Of a stretch of DNA of 64,000 nt, positions 22,589 through 36,386 are shown one piece after another. The notes under the pieces were generated by a model that searched no databases, was not told the origin of the DNA, and saw only the letters and a program-made list of their open reading frames with translations. The stretch covers positions 504,501-568,500 of the forward strand of contig JARHVA010000224.1 of the NCBI GenBank assembly GCA_037957365.1. The letters run 5' to 3'. The position numbers and the translations under genes were made by a program. The stretch is from Torreya grandis. Taxonomy: Eukaryota; Streptophyta; Pinopsida; Cupressales; Taxaceae. Position 1 is the first letter of the stretch, and the number at the start of each line of letters is the position of its first letter.

Positions 22589-24978
22589 TTTTAATTCCTT
22601 CACTAACATGCCCCATTTCAAGTTGAAAATGGGGACCCTCTTTTGATCAGGAGTTTGATCTTTATTTATTTTGAGGGCTTTTGGTGGTTTCATTATTTGA
22701 ACTCCTTCTGACAGTGAATTTTGATAGATGCTAAGTTACGAGTGACTAAGCATGCTTTTTTATATGTCTTTACATTTTATTCAGTTTCATCTAAGCTTTC
22801 ATATATGAACATTAATGCCAACTTGTAGGTTTATTTTAAGCCTATAAAGTCTATCTCCCTTTATTTTAAATAATTTTATCATTTGCTATAGACTTTGTCA
22901 CTTGAATTTTTAGGATTGAAACTTAATTTTATGGAAATGATTGGTTTCATTTCTTATATTATATGACTACTTCTCACATAAAATTTGCTTAGAAAATTTT
23001 TGTTTTTCTGAAAAACATTTAATTAGACAATTTATTATTTTCTCATAGATTTTCAAAAGCTTCTCATGGCTCTTTATATTCTTTCACACATCTAAATATC
23101 ATCAACACATGACTTCAGGGCCAAAACATTTTGGAAAAATAATTAAGTCTTTTAAATCCTTGGGGCCTGAGATAGTGCCACATGGATTTGAACCTCAAAA
23201 GCTAAAAATATCATAACCTTAGAAGCATTAAATCATTAAAAAATCCTTAGGACCTCAAGATTTTATAACCTCAAAACCTTGAGAGCATTAAATCATTAAC
23301 CCAAAAGCCAAAGGCCCATGGACCCGAGGCCCCAAGAAGGTACCACATGACACCCTCTTAGAAGATCAAAATCTTAGGGTGATTACAACATTAACCTAGG
23401 AGCTTAGGGCATTTGAGGTACTAGCCCAAGGCATGAGGAGCGTAGGAGGTTGAGAAGAAGACATGTGGCCATAGAAATGAAAAATATATACAACATAGAA
23501 AATCTTATGAGCATCAATAATATGTCAAGTGTCAAATGGGGACTCATCAGGAAAAGCCATTATCCCAACAAAGGAAAAGGAATGTGAAGCTGAGAAATAG
23601 CCATGTGGTAGTAATAATTTTATAATATTAAATGACTAAGATTGATGGCCCATCTGGCCATCAAAATTATCAAAAGCCAAGGTAGGACTATGCATTCAAT
23701 TCAATAGTAAAATCAAGTTGTAACTCAGTAATATGAGGATAAACAATGGATTTAAGGCATTGTATTTGGCCCAAAAATCAAAAGGGGATGGATTCAATGA
23801 AAATCATGAATAAGGTGTGAATTGTGGGCATAACATGCATATTGGGATCAAGTTAAGAGCATAAGACAAACTTGGCCTTAAAAAGGCATGGTACCTAACT
23901 ACAAAAAACACATCTAAATGGCAATCCAAAAGCAATACAAATGATCCTGGCTACCAGAATTCAATTCAATATATGCAAAAGCATCGTCGAGCTAGCATGT
24001 ATGTCAGAGCCTCAATTTCACCTTCCAATCACATAGATGATTGCTTATAACCACCCCAATAAAGGGATGAATTTTAAAATTTAGGGAGTTCCATAGACTT
24101 GAAGTTGTATATAAGATTAGGTTCTACTTTGTAATAAGGGTTGGCTCCCTTAGACTAGTGTATATTAATAGACTAGACTAGCTGGTTCTCCATAGTTAAG
24201 CAAACTAGTCATTTTCTTTCATGTATCATCTTGATTTCTAGATTAACTTTATGAGTCAAGGTTGTTTGGAAGCCATATCTATAACTCATATGAGTATCTG
24301 ATGAACTCCCAATTAATCCCTTTAATGGAAATATCTTTATGTGAAATATTTTCCATTTGACAGACTTAGTCTACACATGTATATGGTGACCCCATTTTCC
24401 TCTTTGACATTGTTACTTTGACCCTTAGCCTCTCACATCAATATTTATTTGTGGTTATGCCATGCTAGCCATATTGAAGATTGGTTTATGAAAGGGCTTG
24501 CCTACCCAATAGAATTAGACTGGTATCCATTAGAAATTAGGCTCTTTCTTCTCTTTTCTCCCTAACCTTCTCTCTTTTTATTTTTCTTAAATCAACCTTG
24601 TTAGTTTAGTTTCTAATTTGAAATCTAAATATAATAATTTATCTTGATTGTATGTTCCTTTGTTTATAGATATTTTTACATTGTTAAATCTTCTATGCTA
24701 TAAATGTGATATAATCAATTGCATTCACATAGTTAAAACATTATGTTGGTTATTTAGGAAGTAGCTCATGATTTAAATATATATTGATTTGTTTGAAATA
24801 CTCATACATAGGCCCCTTGAAATGGAATGGTCATAATGAGCCAACTGAGTTACCCTGCATACCAAGACCTAGTAACCAATACTTTGCGAAGACTTATTCA
24901 TGCAAGTATCCTTTCAGGAGAGGCTAGGATTAACAACCCATGCCTCAATTACTAGTTATGTCAAAAGACTAATCAACA
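22589..24978 (+). repeat. Element D 5' LTR
   Basis: Direct repeat of 34004-36381. It holds a TTAGACTAGTGTATATTAAT stretch near 24160 that may be a promoter. The sequence after its end (tgaatgacactagaagg) does not match a primer site I recognise. Confidence 0.75.
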
Positions 24979-27202
24979 TGAATGACACTAGAAGGAGGGC
25001 CTGCAAGATTATTTTGGACTTGTCTTATTTTTTGAAGGAGTTTCCTAGTTGTTTTCTAGATTTGTAGACTGGAATACATAATTAACTGAGCCCTCCAATG
25101 GCCTTAGCTTGGTTAGGAGGACGTAACTATCTTATGAATGTTATAGGACCTTCCCATGAATTTCCCAAGAACCCCCAAACATTTTGTGAAAAATATATCC
25201 ATGGTAGGATGAGACTACGAAGAACACATCCAGGTTTTCAAATAAGCCATCACCAAAAAGTAGATTCATTATGAGGATGTGGTTTTACTCCTATTCCTCC
25301 ATTCTTTGGATCAAATGACCTATTATTGGTATATTGGTATATTAGAAAGATGCATCACCTCATGGGCCATATTTGAAATTCTATTCCTCAACCATTTTAG
25401 TGTGCCCATTGAATCTTTTATCTTGTCCTATTAACTTACTATAGCTTATAGAGATCCCAACGAACCAATCAATGTATTCAACCATCAATTCAATCAAGTA
25501 GACATAAGGTTGAAACACCCTTTCCTAAAATCATAAGCAATTACCATAAACTTCTACCTCATAACTATGCATCCCTTGATTGTTATGTTTGTTAGGATGA
25601 AATCATCTGCTCTCATATCATTAGCATAGGTCTACCAAGAGGCCATCAATATAGAGAAATATTTAGTGACTCAGGGATTTGATACCACCCTTCTTATTCT
25701 TTGGAATAACAGATCATTTATGCCTAAAATCCTTTGAGTTTCATGTCTAAAATTTAGCCCATGGATCAATATGTGCCTCACAATGAAGCATTTCCCCAAG
25801 CTTACATTCAATCAAATTCTAATGTGATAAATAAGAGCCTTGCTTACTCTTTTAATGCATGTAACTTAATTAATTGTGTATAATCAATAGAATTCTTCAT
25901 ATTATTTTAGTGATTTTGTATCTTTGGGTGATATTAGTAATCAAGTACCATTTATTACAGGAGACAATTAGAAGGCAATGCATGATCTAAGCTATGAATT
26001 TCCATTCCCTAATGCATCATTTGGAGTTTATGAGCATGGATGTATTTCTAATGTTGAGATAATCATGCATGATGAAAACATCCCATTTCACAGGCTTGAA
26101 CCATTATTTGAAGGCTATAGCAGTGGTGATGGTGACTTCAAAGATGAGGAAGCAACAACTGTTGAAGGCAAATTAGTGGCTAAAAATAAATTGATGAAGA
26201 TTCACCCATATATTTAATGAATGATCTGACATATCTTGTAATCATCTAGAAGAATAATTAGAGGAGTTGGAGCTATTGGATGAGGAAGATGCATGCTATG
26301 AATCTAAAGCATTCTTACCCTATGTTATTATTCTTACATTTGGCAATCTGATCCAAGATAGTCAATAACTTAAGTGAAACAATCTAACACCCATCCCATC
26401 ATTAAGGATGGATGAAAAATAAAACAATGATAAAATAGGTTGTCCAAGTGAATAAGGTGAGTTGAAAAAGTTCAAAATGGATGATTTCTCACCTTAGGAT
26501 AATTTAACCTTCAATCTAAATGGATTGAACTTGAATAGTGTAGCCATGGCATTAATCTCAATAATAGAGGCAATCCAAGGGAAGAACTTGAACATAGTGG
26601 CTTGAATGAATAAGTCATGCTAATGGAGATGCAATTCAAAAATTACTTGGTGAGAACTATCTCTATACACACTTTATCCATTGATGACAAGGCTAGGAGG
26701 TTTTTAACATGGTAAGAAACACTCCCATACCTCCTTGACAACAAATAAAACCATCATGATACTACCATGGTATCTATTTCAGTCTAAGAACATTCACCAA
26801 TCAATTCATCTGATGGCTAAAATAAAGAGGAAATCTCTACCATGTTGGGTGATGAACACATTTTGGTATGTATTGATGTTCAAACTTATTCTTCATCTCA
26901 ATTCTAAGTGTGGGCAGAGTCATTTCTTAAGCCTTATCCCTCATGATTTTTTCAATCTAGATACAAACACAATGCATAATTTTGTAGCCCTAGTTGATTT
27001 GAATTGTATGAAAATGACATAGACAATTTTTTTTGGGATAATGTCCATGAATGTAGAGGACAACATAGAATAAATTAATAATGTCCTTTTCCCTTCTGAA
27101 AATCCTATAACACAAGTTTCTAACTAGTTTTAAACATGCCTTTGCTTGAAAACATCTGTAAATAATTTCTCTTTTCCTTTATTTTTCCTTTTTGATTTTT
27201 TT
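24979..27202 (+). pseudogene. Element D gag-like region, decayed
   Basis: At about 25320-25790 the plus strand reads as a Gypsy-type capsid domain with many substitutions: a YYWYIG/ILERCITSWA start, LFLNHFSVPIESF, then YRDPNEPINVFNHQFNQ and an RLKHPFL segment. A 79-codon open stretch at 25978-26217 (acidic, LFEGYSSGDGDFKDEE) and a 95-codon stretch at 26735-27022 follow but have no recognised domain. No zinc knuckle, protease or polymerase motif was found before the LINE insertion. Capsid is the likely identity of the first part; the rest is unassigned. Confidence 0.5.
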
Positions 27203-27213
27203 GTTCATGTCCT
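27203..27213. other. Target-site duplication of the LINE inside D
   Basis: GTTCATGTCCT at 27203-27213 matches GTTCATGTCCC at 33107-33117, ten identical bases, exactly outside the LINE. On the minus strand the first copy follows the A-rich tail. Confidence 0.75.
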
Positions 27214-27336
27214 ATTTTTTTATTATAAAAGGGTAAAATTTTTATTGAAAAACAAAGAAGAGCATTACAAGAAGAATGGGGGACAGAAACCCCCAAAGGA
27301 AAGCAACAAATGCAAAAAAACTAGGCACGATCCCAA

Positions 27337-30300
27337 CTAAGCATTAGTATAAACCTCCCTATCTTCCTCTAGAGTTCTTTCCAAATCAAAGCGAACAACT
27401 AGGGAGAGAGACTCCCAATCCTTAGTATTTCCTCCATGTAAATGCTTAGACACCCATTTTGCCAAATAATCTGCTGCCCTATTCCATTCACATGGAATAT
27501 GAACAAACGTAACTATATCCATGAGCGAGCTAACCCTCAAAATCTGTTGCACAATCAAAGCCAATTGCCAATTGACATCCAAAACTTTCCTCTTAATGAG
27601 TAGGTTGATCAAGACTTGGGAATCTAATTCACAAATGATCCTACACCAACCCAAAGCCTGAGCCTACTCAAGGGCATAAAGAATAGCTTGGCCTTCCATC
27701 ATGTTGTTGGTTTGCATCCCCTCAAGGACCGCAAAGAGGAAAATCACCATACCTTCAGAGTCCCTACCTATCCCACAGTACCTGCAGGCTTGGGATTGCC
27801 CCTGGAGGAACCATCCATATTGATCTTGAGAATCCCATTGGGAGGGTGCTACCACTAACCGACCCTATGCATCTTCTCTTTGATCTGCCAACCTCTCCTG
27901 ACACGAGCCAAATTACCTGAGAGTCACTGGAATCTAAGTCACGCCACCACCTCAACATCCTATTTGGTTAAAGGAAGGCAAACCTCACTCTTGGCCTGCA
28001 CAATCTCTTGAATCATCCCCACGACTTTTTACCAGACTTGTTGTGCCTTAATCCTCACGTCCTAGAATATCCACCTATTTCTCTCGAGCTAGAGCTGCCA
28101 TAGTAGAAAGATGGGCCCCCCTAACCATACATCCTATAGGAAAACCGTCCTAGAGGGGGTTCTCCCATGCCACTCCAAATGTCGACCAATGATGAAGCAT
28201 GAAAATAGGGGCTCTGCCAGACATCCTACCAATAGTGACAGAGTTGCAAAGCAAAGGAGCAACAAAAAGATAGGTGAGCAAAATCCTCCTCAGCCACCCT
28301 GCACATAACATAAATTGAAGGGCCTTAGAAGCCTCTTTTTTAGAGATTATCCCAGGTCAAGCACCTATTCCAAGCCAACAACCAAACAAAGTAGTTACAT
28401 TTTGGCCATGAAAATTTATTCCAGACCTGTCTCCACCATTACACTTCCCCCCTGCCCAATCTCTAAAATAGTAAGGCCTGATATCTAGAGGCAACTATGT
28501 AAACTCCCTTAGGATTGGGAGACCAAGCAAGCTCATCTTTCTCCTGGAGAGATCTACAATGATGCCTAGAAAGGAGGCTCAGTAGCTCATCATGCTCCTC
28601 CTGCATCCCAATAACTGGCCAAGCCTTGGGAGCTTTCCATCATGCCACCTCCAGTTGCTCGCATGAAATATATGATTTAAAGTCACTCACTTGAGACCAA
28701 CCAGCCTCAAAGAATCTCTAACAAAGGTTTGACAAATTAGGGAACTGAGAAATAATGGGAGGATTATCGTCCCAAGAGTCAGTCCAAAAAAGAGCTTTGG
28801 ATCCCCGCTTACAAATCCAGAATAAGCCTTCCTTAATAAGAGCAACCCCTTTTTTGAGAGTACCTCATATCACTGAACCTTTCCCAATGAGGGGATATCG
28901 AGGAATATCACTCTGAATGGTCCTCAAGTAGTACTTTTAGGAGAGAATTTTGGCCCAGGCCTTGTCTTATTCAGTGCACCAATGCCAATAAAGCTTAGCC
29001 ACTAAAGCAAATCCATTGAAGTCCATCTACCTTAGACTGAGCCCCCCATGTTGTTTAGGGCTACAAATAATCTCCCATCTAACTAAGCTCCATTTAGAGG
29101 TCATCAGAGTACCAGCCCATAAAAATTGCCTAGCAATCAAATCAAACTCCTTAACAATTCCCATCGGGGCAACCTAAAGCATACATTTGTAAATGGGCAA
29201 AGCCTACACCACAGATTGGATTAGTTGAACACAGCCCACAAAAGATAACCACTTATGAGTCCAATGATTCACTTTCACCCAGAATTTATCCAAAATATTC
29301 TGCCAAGATTCTTTGGGTATACGGCCAGCTGAAATAATAATGCCCAAGTAAATCAAGGGGGGAGTCCCACTGTAAAAATGCATGGTCCAAGCAATTCACT
29401 ACTGGATGGGAGCCAGTGTATTGAAGAAGAAGATGGATGACTTGTCTTCATTGACCTTTTGTCTTGAGGCCGTTAAGTAAACATATAACACCTTGCACAA
29501 ATTAGCTGCTTCACTCATTATGGCCATGCTCATTAGAGCAGTGTCATCAACGAACTGCAAGTGAGACTGTGCCAACAGTTCACCACCCCATCACTAGCCT
29601 TGAATATGCCCATCCTCTCTATTCCTTCTGATCATCCTCCCCAAACCTTCAGTGAGGAGAAGAAAGAGATACAAAGACAGGGGATCTCCTTATCACAACC
29701 CCCTAGAGGCACCAAATAACTTTGTATGTTCCCCATTGATAAGCACCAAAAAGGAAACTGAGGAAATGCAGCTCATGACCCATTGAGTTCATTCATCTGC
29801 AAAACCAAAAGCACTAAGAACCTTTTGTAGGAATGACCATCTGACCCTATCGAAGGCCTTGGCCATATCCAGTTTAATAAACATTGCTTTATCTTTAGAG
29901 CTGGCCATGGAGTGAATGGACTCAACAGTTATAACAATACCATCCAAAATTTGCCTGCCCTCCACAAAACCACTCTGCTCTTCAGAGATCACAATGCTTA
30001 GCCCTCTTTTTAAACTATCTACAATGATTTTAGATATAATTTTATAAACAACATTGCAAAGAGATATAGGGCAAAATTGACTTAGCCTATTAGCTCCTTC
30101 GCATTTGGGTATGAGGGCAAGATAGGTCACATTTGAAGCCTTAAGCATTTGCTTATTCTGCTAAGATTCTTGAACAATAGCTAAAAGATCCAATTTGATA
30201 ATATCCCAAAATTCTTGGTAGAACTCAGTCGGGAAGCCGTCAGGTCCAGTTGCTTTCCCTTTTTTCATCTAGGTAATAGTCTCCTCAAGCTCCCCAAGTG

Positions 30301-31639
30301 TGATATCCTTCATTAAATTCTCATTCATTTCACGCATCACTAGAGGTAGAATACAAAAGAAAACTTGAGCTTCTTTTGGTAATTCCCCATTTGCATCTTC
30401 CCTAAAAAGAGTAGAGAAGTACTACACCACCTCCTCAGACATTACAGGAAAGGAGTTAAGCCGCTCACCCTTTTCATTGACTAGGGCCGAAATAGAGTTT
30501 CCATGCCTCCTAGATTTGGATGAATGAAAGAAAAAAGAGGTATTTCTATCCCCTTCCTAGAGCCATTATATCAGTGCTTTCTTCTTCAAGAACATTTCCT
30601 CTCGTAGCTCGCATTCCTCTAGGTCTTTCACAGCCTGAGCTTCATCTTGAAGTAAGTCTTCGGTCAATCCTTCCTCCCTTATTATTCTCGTGATACCATC
30701 AAGCTTAGTCTGTGCAGCAGCCTTAACATGAAAAATATTCTCAAAGAATTGATGATTCCACCATTTGAGCTTATACTTCACAAACTACAGTGATTTAGCA
30801 AAGATATACATTGCCGTACCATGGGTAGGGCTACCCCACCTCCACCAATTAGCCACACACTCAAACAATGATTGATCCCACAGCCACACGAGTTGGAATC
30901 TGAAGGAAGGAGAGTGAGGCTGATACTTTGATACACTATTTAGCTTAATAGGCCAATGATTCGATCCTCTTCAGTCCAAAATTTTAGACCTTGTAGACCA
31001 CATACCACCGACCTAATAATTAGAAACCAAAAAATGATCTAGTCTCTCAACAATGCAGTGTTTCCCAACCCTCTGATTGTTCCATGTAAACTGTCCATTG
31101 TTGGGCCTAATGTTGACTAAATTCAAAACTTATATATAATTACACATACGTAAAGTAGAGGGGTCAAGCCTTGGCATACCACCATGCTTTTTAGTCAATT
31201 TAAGAATAGCATTGAAATCTCTAGCCATAATCTAAGGTTGGAAGGGAGCCAAGCTACGAACAAAATTGATATGGCCCCATAAGGAGTGTTTACCCTGCCA
31301 GTCGGTAGGGGTATAGATATTGGAAAGGAGAATGACTTCCCTCATCTCAAAACTGGAAGCAATCATAGTCATGGAAAATTTAGAAGACAACCATCCTATG
31401 AGATTGATCTTTCAAGGGTTCCAAAGACAAGCTAATCCCCTTGAAGATCCAAGAGCCCCAATGCATTGATAGTCCCCTTGCCTCCACAACTTAGGCGCTA
31501 ATCTGAACATAGCCTCAACTAAAAGCTTAGTCTCTTGTAGAAAAAGGACATCAAGTCTTTGACTTCTAATCAAGTTATGAACATCATTTTGTCTAGCGCT
31601 GCTATTCAAGCCCCTTACATTCCAAGATAGTACAATCAT
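27337..31639 (-). pseudogene. LINE ORF2: endonuclease, reverse transcriptase, RNase H
   Basis: About 1,430 codons, near full length for plant L1 ORF2. The endonuclease starts MIVLSWNVRGLNSS with LDVLFLQETK (31639-31500). Reverse transcriptase blocks are at 30148-29789 (LIPKCEGANRLSQFCPISL; EEQSGFVEGRQILDG; KLDMAKAFDRVRW). The active-site block FVDDTALM is at about 29570-29540. An RNase H follows at about 27840-27480: NMDGSSRGNPKPAG, then the C-terminal FVHIPCEWNRAADYLAKW. Several in-frame stops and shifts are present. ORF2 nicks target DNA and copies the RNA there. The RNase H at the end is known from many plant L1 lineages. Confidence 0.88.
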
Positions 31640-33073
31640 TTTAGAGGATTTAGAAAATGAGCATCCAGAGTCTTCACAGACCCTGACTCCACCAAAGTCT
31701 CTCCCATTAGTTTGATCTTTTCCAGGTCCTTTTTTCTACCAGGCTTGATAGATTTCTCCCTGCCTCCCTTCTTGAAGTCCTTTTGCAAAAGTCCCAGATG
31801 AGGAGAAGATTTACTACTCCTTGCTGCCCCTAAATCCCTAGTTTTCCCTATAAGAGGTGGATTTCCATCTTCTTTAGAGGGAACAACTGAGGAAGTCAAT
31901 ACGTATGAAATCATCATCTTCTAGTCCATATCCATGTGTTAATCCCCAATATCCTGTGGTTCAATTAAAGCACCTGAAACAATGGTCTCCTGTGTTGGGC
32001 CCTCAATTTGTTGATCCAAAATTATTAACCCTGGATTCACCTCCTACTGATTAAGGTCATCTAGTATTTCAAATCTATTAAGTCATCTGCTTGTCTTTCC
32101 TTTAAGGACCATTTTTGGCCCCTGTTTCTATAGCGGCCTTTAATTGGCATAAAACCATCGACTTCAGGCACATCACCTAGAATCGAGCCCTTCCCTTTAT
32201 TTTAGGAGGATTGCGAGCAGGTTGAGCAAGCTGGGATTCAAAGGTTTTTGATTTGGGACACCATCGCTACAAGTGACCATAAGCATGGAAAATACAATAA
32301 TGAAAAGGAAGAGTTTCATAATCTAATTGTTGCACCCAAGAAAAGGGTCTCACACTCATTTCAACAACATTAGGTATTGGCTTGCTAAGATCAATTTCAA
32401 CACAAATGTGGGCATAAGTCATTACCTTTTTCCCAAGGATTGACATTGAAGAACCGACTCACCTTCCCAGCAAAGACACAAGCATTTTCAAAGTGTCTTC
32501 ATGACAACATTCCACCAGAAAGTGAGGTAGATGCACCTACATCTGGACACAATTTGGAAATTCCTCTGATGGTATAAAACTAGCATGCCACAGCTTGATA
32601 AACAACCCCACCTAGTTATGAAAGTAAGGTCCTCTAGCAAAGACTTTGTTATTGTCAATTAGACAGGAAAAAGTGACCATAAAATAGCTATTAGCTAACA
32701 ATGTGATATCCATTTCTCCTTTCGGTGCCCATGTCCTCTGAGCCCACACTTCCAGGAACTGGAGTGAAGTTTTAAGCCCCAAAAACTTGCAATACAAAGA
32801 GTGATTTGAATAGTATTCTATGTCTTCAGCAATTATGTCCATTGGTATAACCAGCTTGGGCCTCTCCTTACATCTTTTCAGGCATCTGTTGACCTTGGGT
32901 AGTCACATGCCAATGGGCTCTTCTGTGTCAAAGGGGCCTGAAACCTATGAGAAGGGAGCCTTTTCAGCATTTTGCATACCTTGAGCCGCCTGTTGCAATC
33001 CAAGTGCCACTCTGTAGTTCAGACCTGAACCCTCCCCTTTCGCGCCTTCCTTCTCCCTTTCGTTCATCACCAT
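31636..33073 (-). pseudogene. LINE ORF1 (DUF4283 / CCHC nucleic-acid-binding protein)
   Basis: Start at 33073 (MVMNEREKEG), chosen as the ATG in frame with the longest block. The DUF4283 RNA-binding-like domain is at 32842-32400 (CKFLGLKTSLQFLEVW, YFMVTFSCLIDN, FARGPYF, then VCVEIDLSKPIPN-like). A zinc knuckle follows at about 32320-32280 (YCIFHAYGHL, stop, RWC), the second ligand being His. Next comes a Lys-rich C-terminus. The last open piece (31917-31636) is in another frame than the start, so at least one frameshift has occurred. Its TGA stop overlaps the ORF2 ATG as ATGA (31636-31639). ORF1 would coat the element RNA. Confidence 0.8.
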
Positions 33074-33117
33074 CTTCCATGCACAAATTTCATATTTAAG
33101 AACATCGTTCATGTCCC

Positions 33118-34003
33118 TTGTTATTAGTTTAGTTTCCCTTTTTTATTTTGTTTTGTTCGGTCCTTCTTTATTTTACTTAAGGTTCCCATTAATCAATGAA
33201 TGATGGAATGGAAGGCCTACTGGTAAGTAAACAACATGAATGGAACTCAAGGCATAAAAGTTAATTTTGCTAGAACACTTACATAAACTGTCATACTTTC
33301 TTGTGCATTTTTAGATTGGTAAAGGCCAATGATTCAAAATATAATGTGTGGATTTAGAAAGGTTTATTTTCTCATTTAAATCCATCCATACACTTAATTG
33401 AAACATTTGAATAAAATACAACATTGTATTTTTTGGGTTTACCTTAACTAATTATGAACTTTATGATTTTCCATAAACCAATGGATTGGATCCAAATCAT
33501 ACATGTATTTAAAAGGAAAGTCTCATTTAAAAAAAAATGAGCCAAAATGCAAAATCTAAAAATTCTTCTCGAAAGGGTGATCTTGGTAACCTCCACCATA
33601 TGATTTCCATCCTAGTTGGCAATGGAACAAGGCCTTCAAAAGGGATAAGATGTATCCTATTCAAGGCTGTGGATGTCTTGATGGTAGTAGATCAATGATC
33701 ATGACGTTCCTCCAAGCCAAATTACAAACTATTTTCCCTCAGAAGTTATGATCTATTAAGTTAATCTAAATTGTTGCATGTGTATGCAAAACTATAAAAT
33801 AATTAATCACTTGAACACACATATAAATGGTATTTAGCATGATTATAGCTGAGTATGCTACATTAAGGTAGGAATTTAGTGCTTTATCCATATGATTTTG
33901 TCTAGATTCATCATTTACATATAATGTTTTTTGTTTGTATGCAAGAACCAAAGATTTTGGATTATGTAGATGCTCAGGAGTATCTACCAACAAGAGTCAC
34001 CAT
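33118..34003 (+). other. Element D internal region after the LINE
   Basis: About 0.9 kb between the LINE and the right LTR of D. One coding-like stretch (about 33620-33750, KAFKRDKMYPIQGCGCLDGS) has no known domain; otherwise I see nothing. No clear polypurine tract precedes the LTR. Confidence 0.35.
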
Positions 34004-36381
34004 TTTTTATTGCTTTCACCAACATACACCATTTTCAATCTAAAAATGGGGACCCTCTTTTTATCTATAGCCTAATATTTATTTATTTTGAGGGGTTTTG
34101 GTGGTTTGGTTGTTTGAACTCCTTCTAATGATGCAAGGTGATATATGTTAAGTTACAAGTGACTGAGTATGTTTTTTTCTAATGTCTTTACATTTTCTTT
34201 AGTTTAGTCTAAGATTTCATTTGTGAACACTAATGTTTAACTTGTAGGTTTATTTTAAGCCTATAAAGTCTATTTCCCTTTTTTTAAATCATTTTATCAT
34301 TTTCTATAGACTTTGTCACTTGAATGTTTAGGCTTAAAACTTGATTTTATACAAATGATTAGTTTCAATTCCTATATTAAATGACTGATTCTCACTAAAA
34401 ATTCTCTTGGCAAAACTTTGTTTTCTAGAAAAATATTTACTTAGTCAATTTATTATTTACTCTTAGGTTTTTAAAAGCTTCCCATGTCTCCCTAGATTCT
34501 TCCATACATCCAAATATTATCAACTCATGACTTCAGAGCCAAATGTTTTTGAAAAAATGACTTAGTCTTTTTAAAGCCTTTGAGGCCCTAATATTCTGCC
34601 ATATGTCTCAAAACCTTAAAACCTTAGAACATTGAAAAATTTAAAGTGTTAAAACATTAACAAAAACCTTGGGACCTTAGAAGCTCAAAAATTTAGAATC
34701 TCAAGGGCATTAAAGCATTAACCCATAAGCCAAGGGATTATGGCCTCAAGGCCCTAAGAAGGCACCACATGGTACCCTCTTAGAAGATCAAAAGCTTGAG
34801 AATAGTAACTTGAGATCTCAGGGAATTTACAACATTAGCCCAAGGCATGAGGAGCCTAGGAGGCCAAGTAGAAATCATGTGGCCATGGTAATGACAAAAG
34901 TCGACACCAAAGTAAAGCCCATGAACACCGACAAGTTGCCAAGTGGTAATGTTGAAATCAGTGGAAAAAGCTAATATCCTAATAAAGGAAAAGGAATGGG
35001 AAGCTAAGAAAGTCCCATGTGATAGTAATGATGTCAGAAGATGAAGGGACTAAGATTGAAGTTTCATCTAATAATCAAAATTGTCAAAAATTGAGGTGGG
35101 ACTATTCATTCTAGTCAAAAAAAAATCAAGTTGTAGCTCAACATCATGAGGCTAAACTATGGAATCTAAGGCATTATAGTTGGTGAAATAATAAAAATGG
35201 TATGGATTTAGTGGAAACCATGAATAAGGCATGAAATGTGGGTGTGGCGTACACATTGGTATCAAACAAAGAACATAAGACAAATTTGGCCTTCAAAAGG
35301 CATGGTACCTAACTACATGAAACACATCTAAATGGTAATCTGAAAGCAATCTTAATGATCCTATACTACCATAATTGTATTCATTATCTGCAAGATCATG
35401 GTTGAGATGGCATGTTTGTTAGAGCCTCAATTGCACCTTCCAATAACATAGATGTTTCTTATAACCACCTTAGTAATGGGATGAATTTTAAAATGTGAGA
35501 AGGAGATTCATGGACTTAGAGGTATATATAAGATCACCTCCTAGTCTATAATAAGGGATGGATACCTTAGATTAGAGTAGATTAGTGGACCAGACTAGAT
35601 GGCTATCCACAATTAAGCAAACTAGTCATTTTATTTCAGGTATCGTCTTGCTTTCTAGATTAAATTTTTGAGTCAAGGTTGTTTGGAAGCTATGTCTATA
35701 ACTCACATTAGTATCTGATGAACTCCAAATTGATCCCTTTAATGGAAATATCTTTATATGAAATATTTGTCATTTAATAGGATTGGTTTACATATGTATA
35801 TGGTTGCCCCATTTTTGTCTTTGACATTGTTAATTCAACGTTCAGACTCTTACACCAAGATTTATTCATGGTTGTGTCATGTTAGCCATCTCGAATATTA
35901 GTTTATGAATGGGATTGTCTACTCAATAGAATTAGATTGGTCTCCATTAGAAAGTGGGCTCTTTCTTTTATTTTCCCCCTTCCCTTCTCTCTTTTTCTTT
36001 TTCTTTAATTAACTTTGTTAGTTTATTCTCTAAGTTGAAATCTAAATCTAATGATTTATCTTGATTGCATGCTCCTTTGTTTATAGATGCTTTCACAATA
36101 TTAATTTTTTAATTTTATAAATGTGTTATAATCAACTGCATTTACATAGTTAAAACATTCTATTAGTTTTCTAGGCATTAACTCATGATTTAAATGTCTA
36201 TTGTTTTGTCTAAAATACTCACAAATAAGCCCCTTGAAATGGAATGGTCACAATGAACCAATTAAGTTACTTTGCATACCAAGACCTTGGGGAGACTTAT
36301 TCACATAGGTTTCCTTTTAGGAGATTTCAGGATTAACAAAACCCACCTTAATTATTGGTTGTGTCAAAACACTGATAAACA
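34004..36381 (+). repeat. Element D 3' LTR
   Basis: Aligns with 22589-24978 from tttttattgctttcaccaac to actgataaaca. It is followed directly by the ATAGT duplication and the transposase codons. Confidence 0.75.
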
Positions 36382-36386
36382 ATAGT

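Larger units (their letters stand above)
27214..33106 (-). mobile_element. Full-length L1-type LINE inserted in element D
   Basis: 5.9 kb, flanked by a 10-bp duplication. In minus sense: a short 5' leader, ORF1 from 33073, ORF2 from 31639 to 27337, a short 3' UTR and an A-rich tail (T-rich at 27214-27222). It has both ORFs, an apurinic endonuclease, a reverse transcriptase and an RNase H, as in plant L1 elements. It is richer in GC than its surroundings. Stops and frameshifts in both ORFs show it is dead. Confidence 0.9.
22589..36381 (+). mobile_element. Element D: Gypsy-like LTR retrotransposon, split by a LINE
   Basis: LTRs 22589-24978 and 34004-36381 (about 2.4 kb) flank an internal region that is 2.2 kb plus 0.9 kb once the LINE 27214-33106 is removed. 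The LTRs share AATGGGGACCCTCTTTT, TTTATTTATTTTGAGG, AAGTCTATTTCCC-type and GGAATGGTCA landmarks and diverge at roughly 10-15 percent by eye. The outer ends are unusual: tttt...aaca instead of TG...CA, perhaps by mutation. Gag-like coding runs plus. No reverse transcriptase is visible, so the element is deleted or non-autonomous. Confidence 0.78.
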
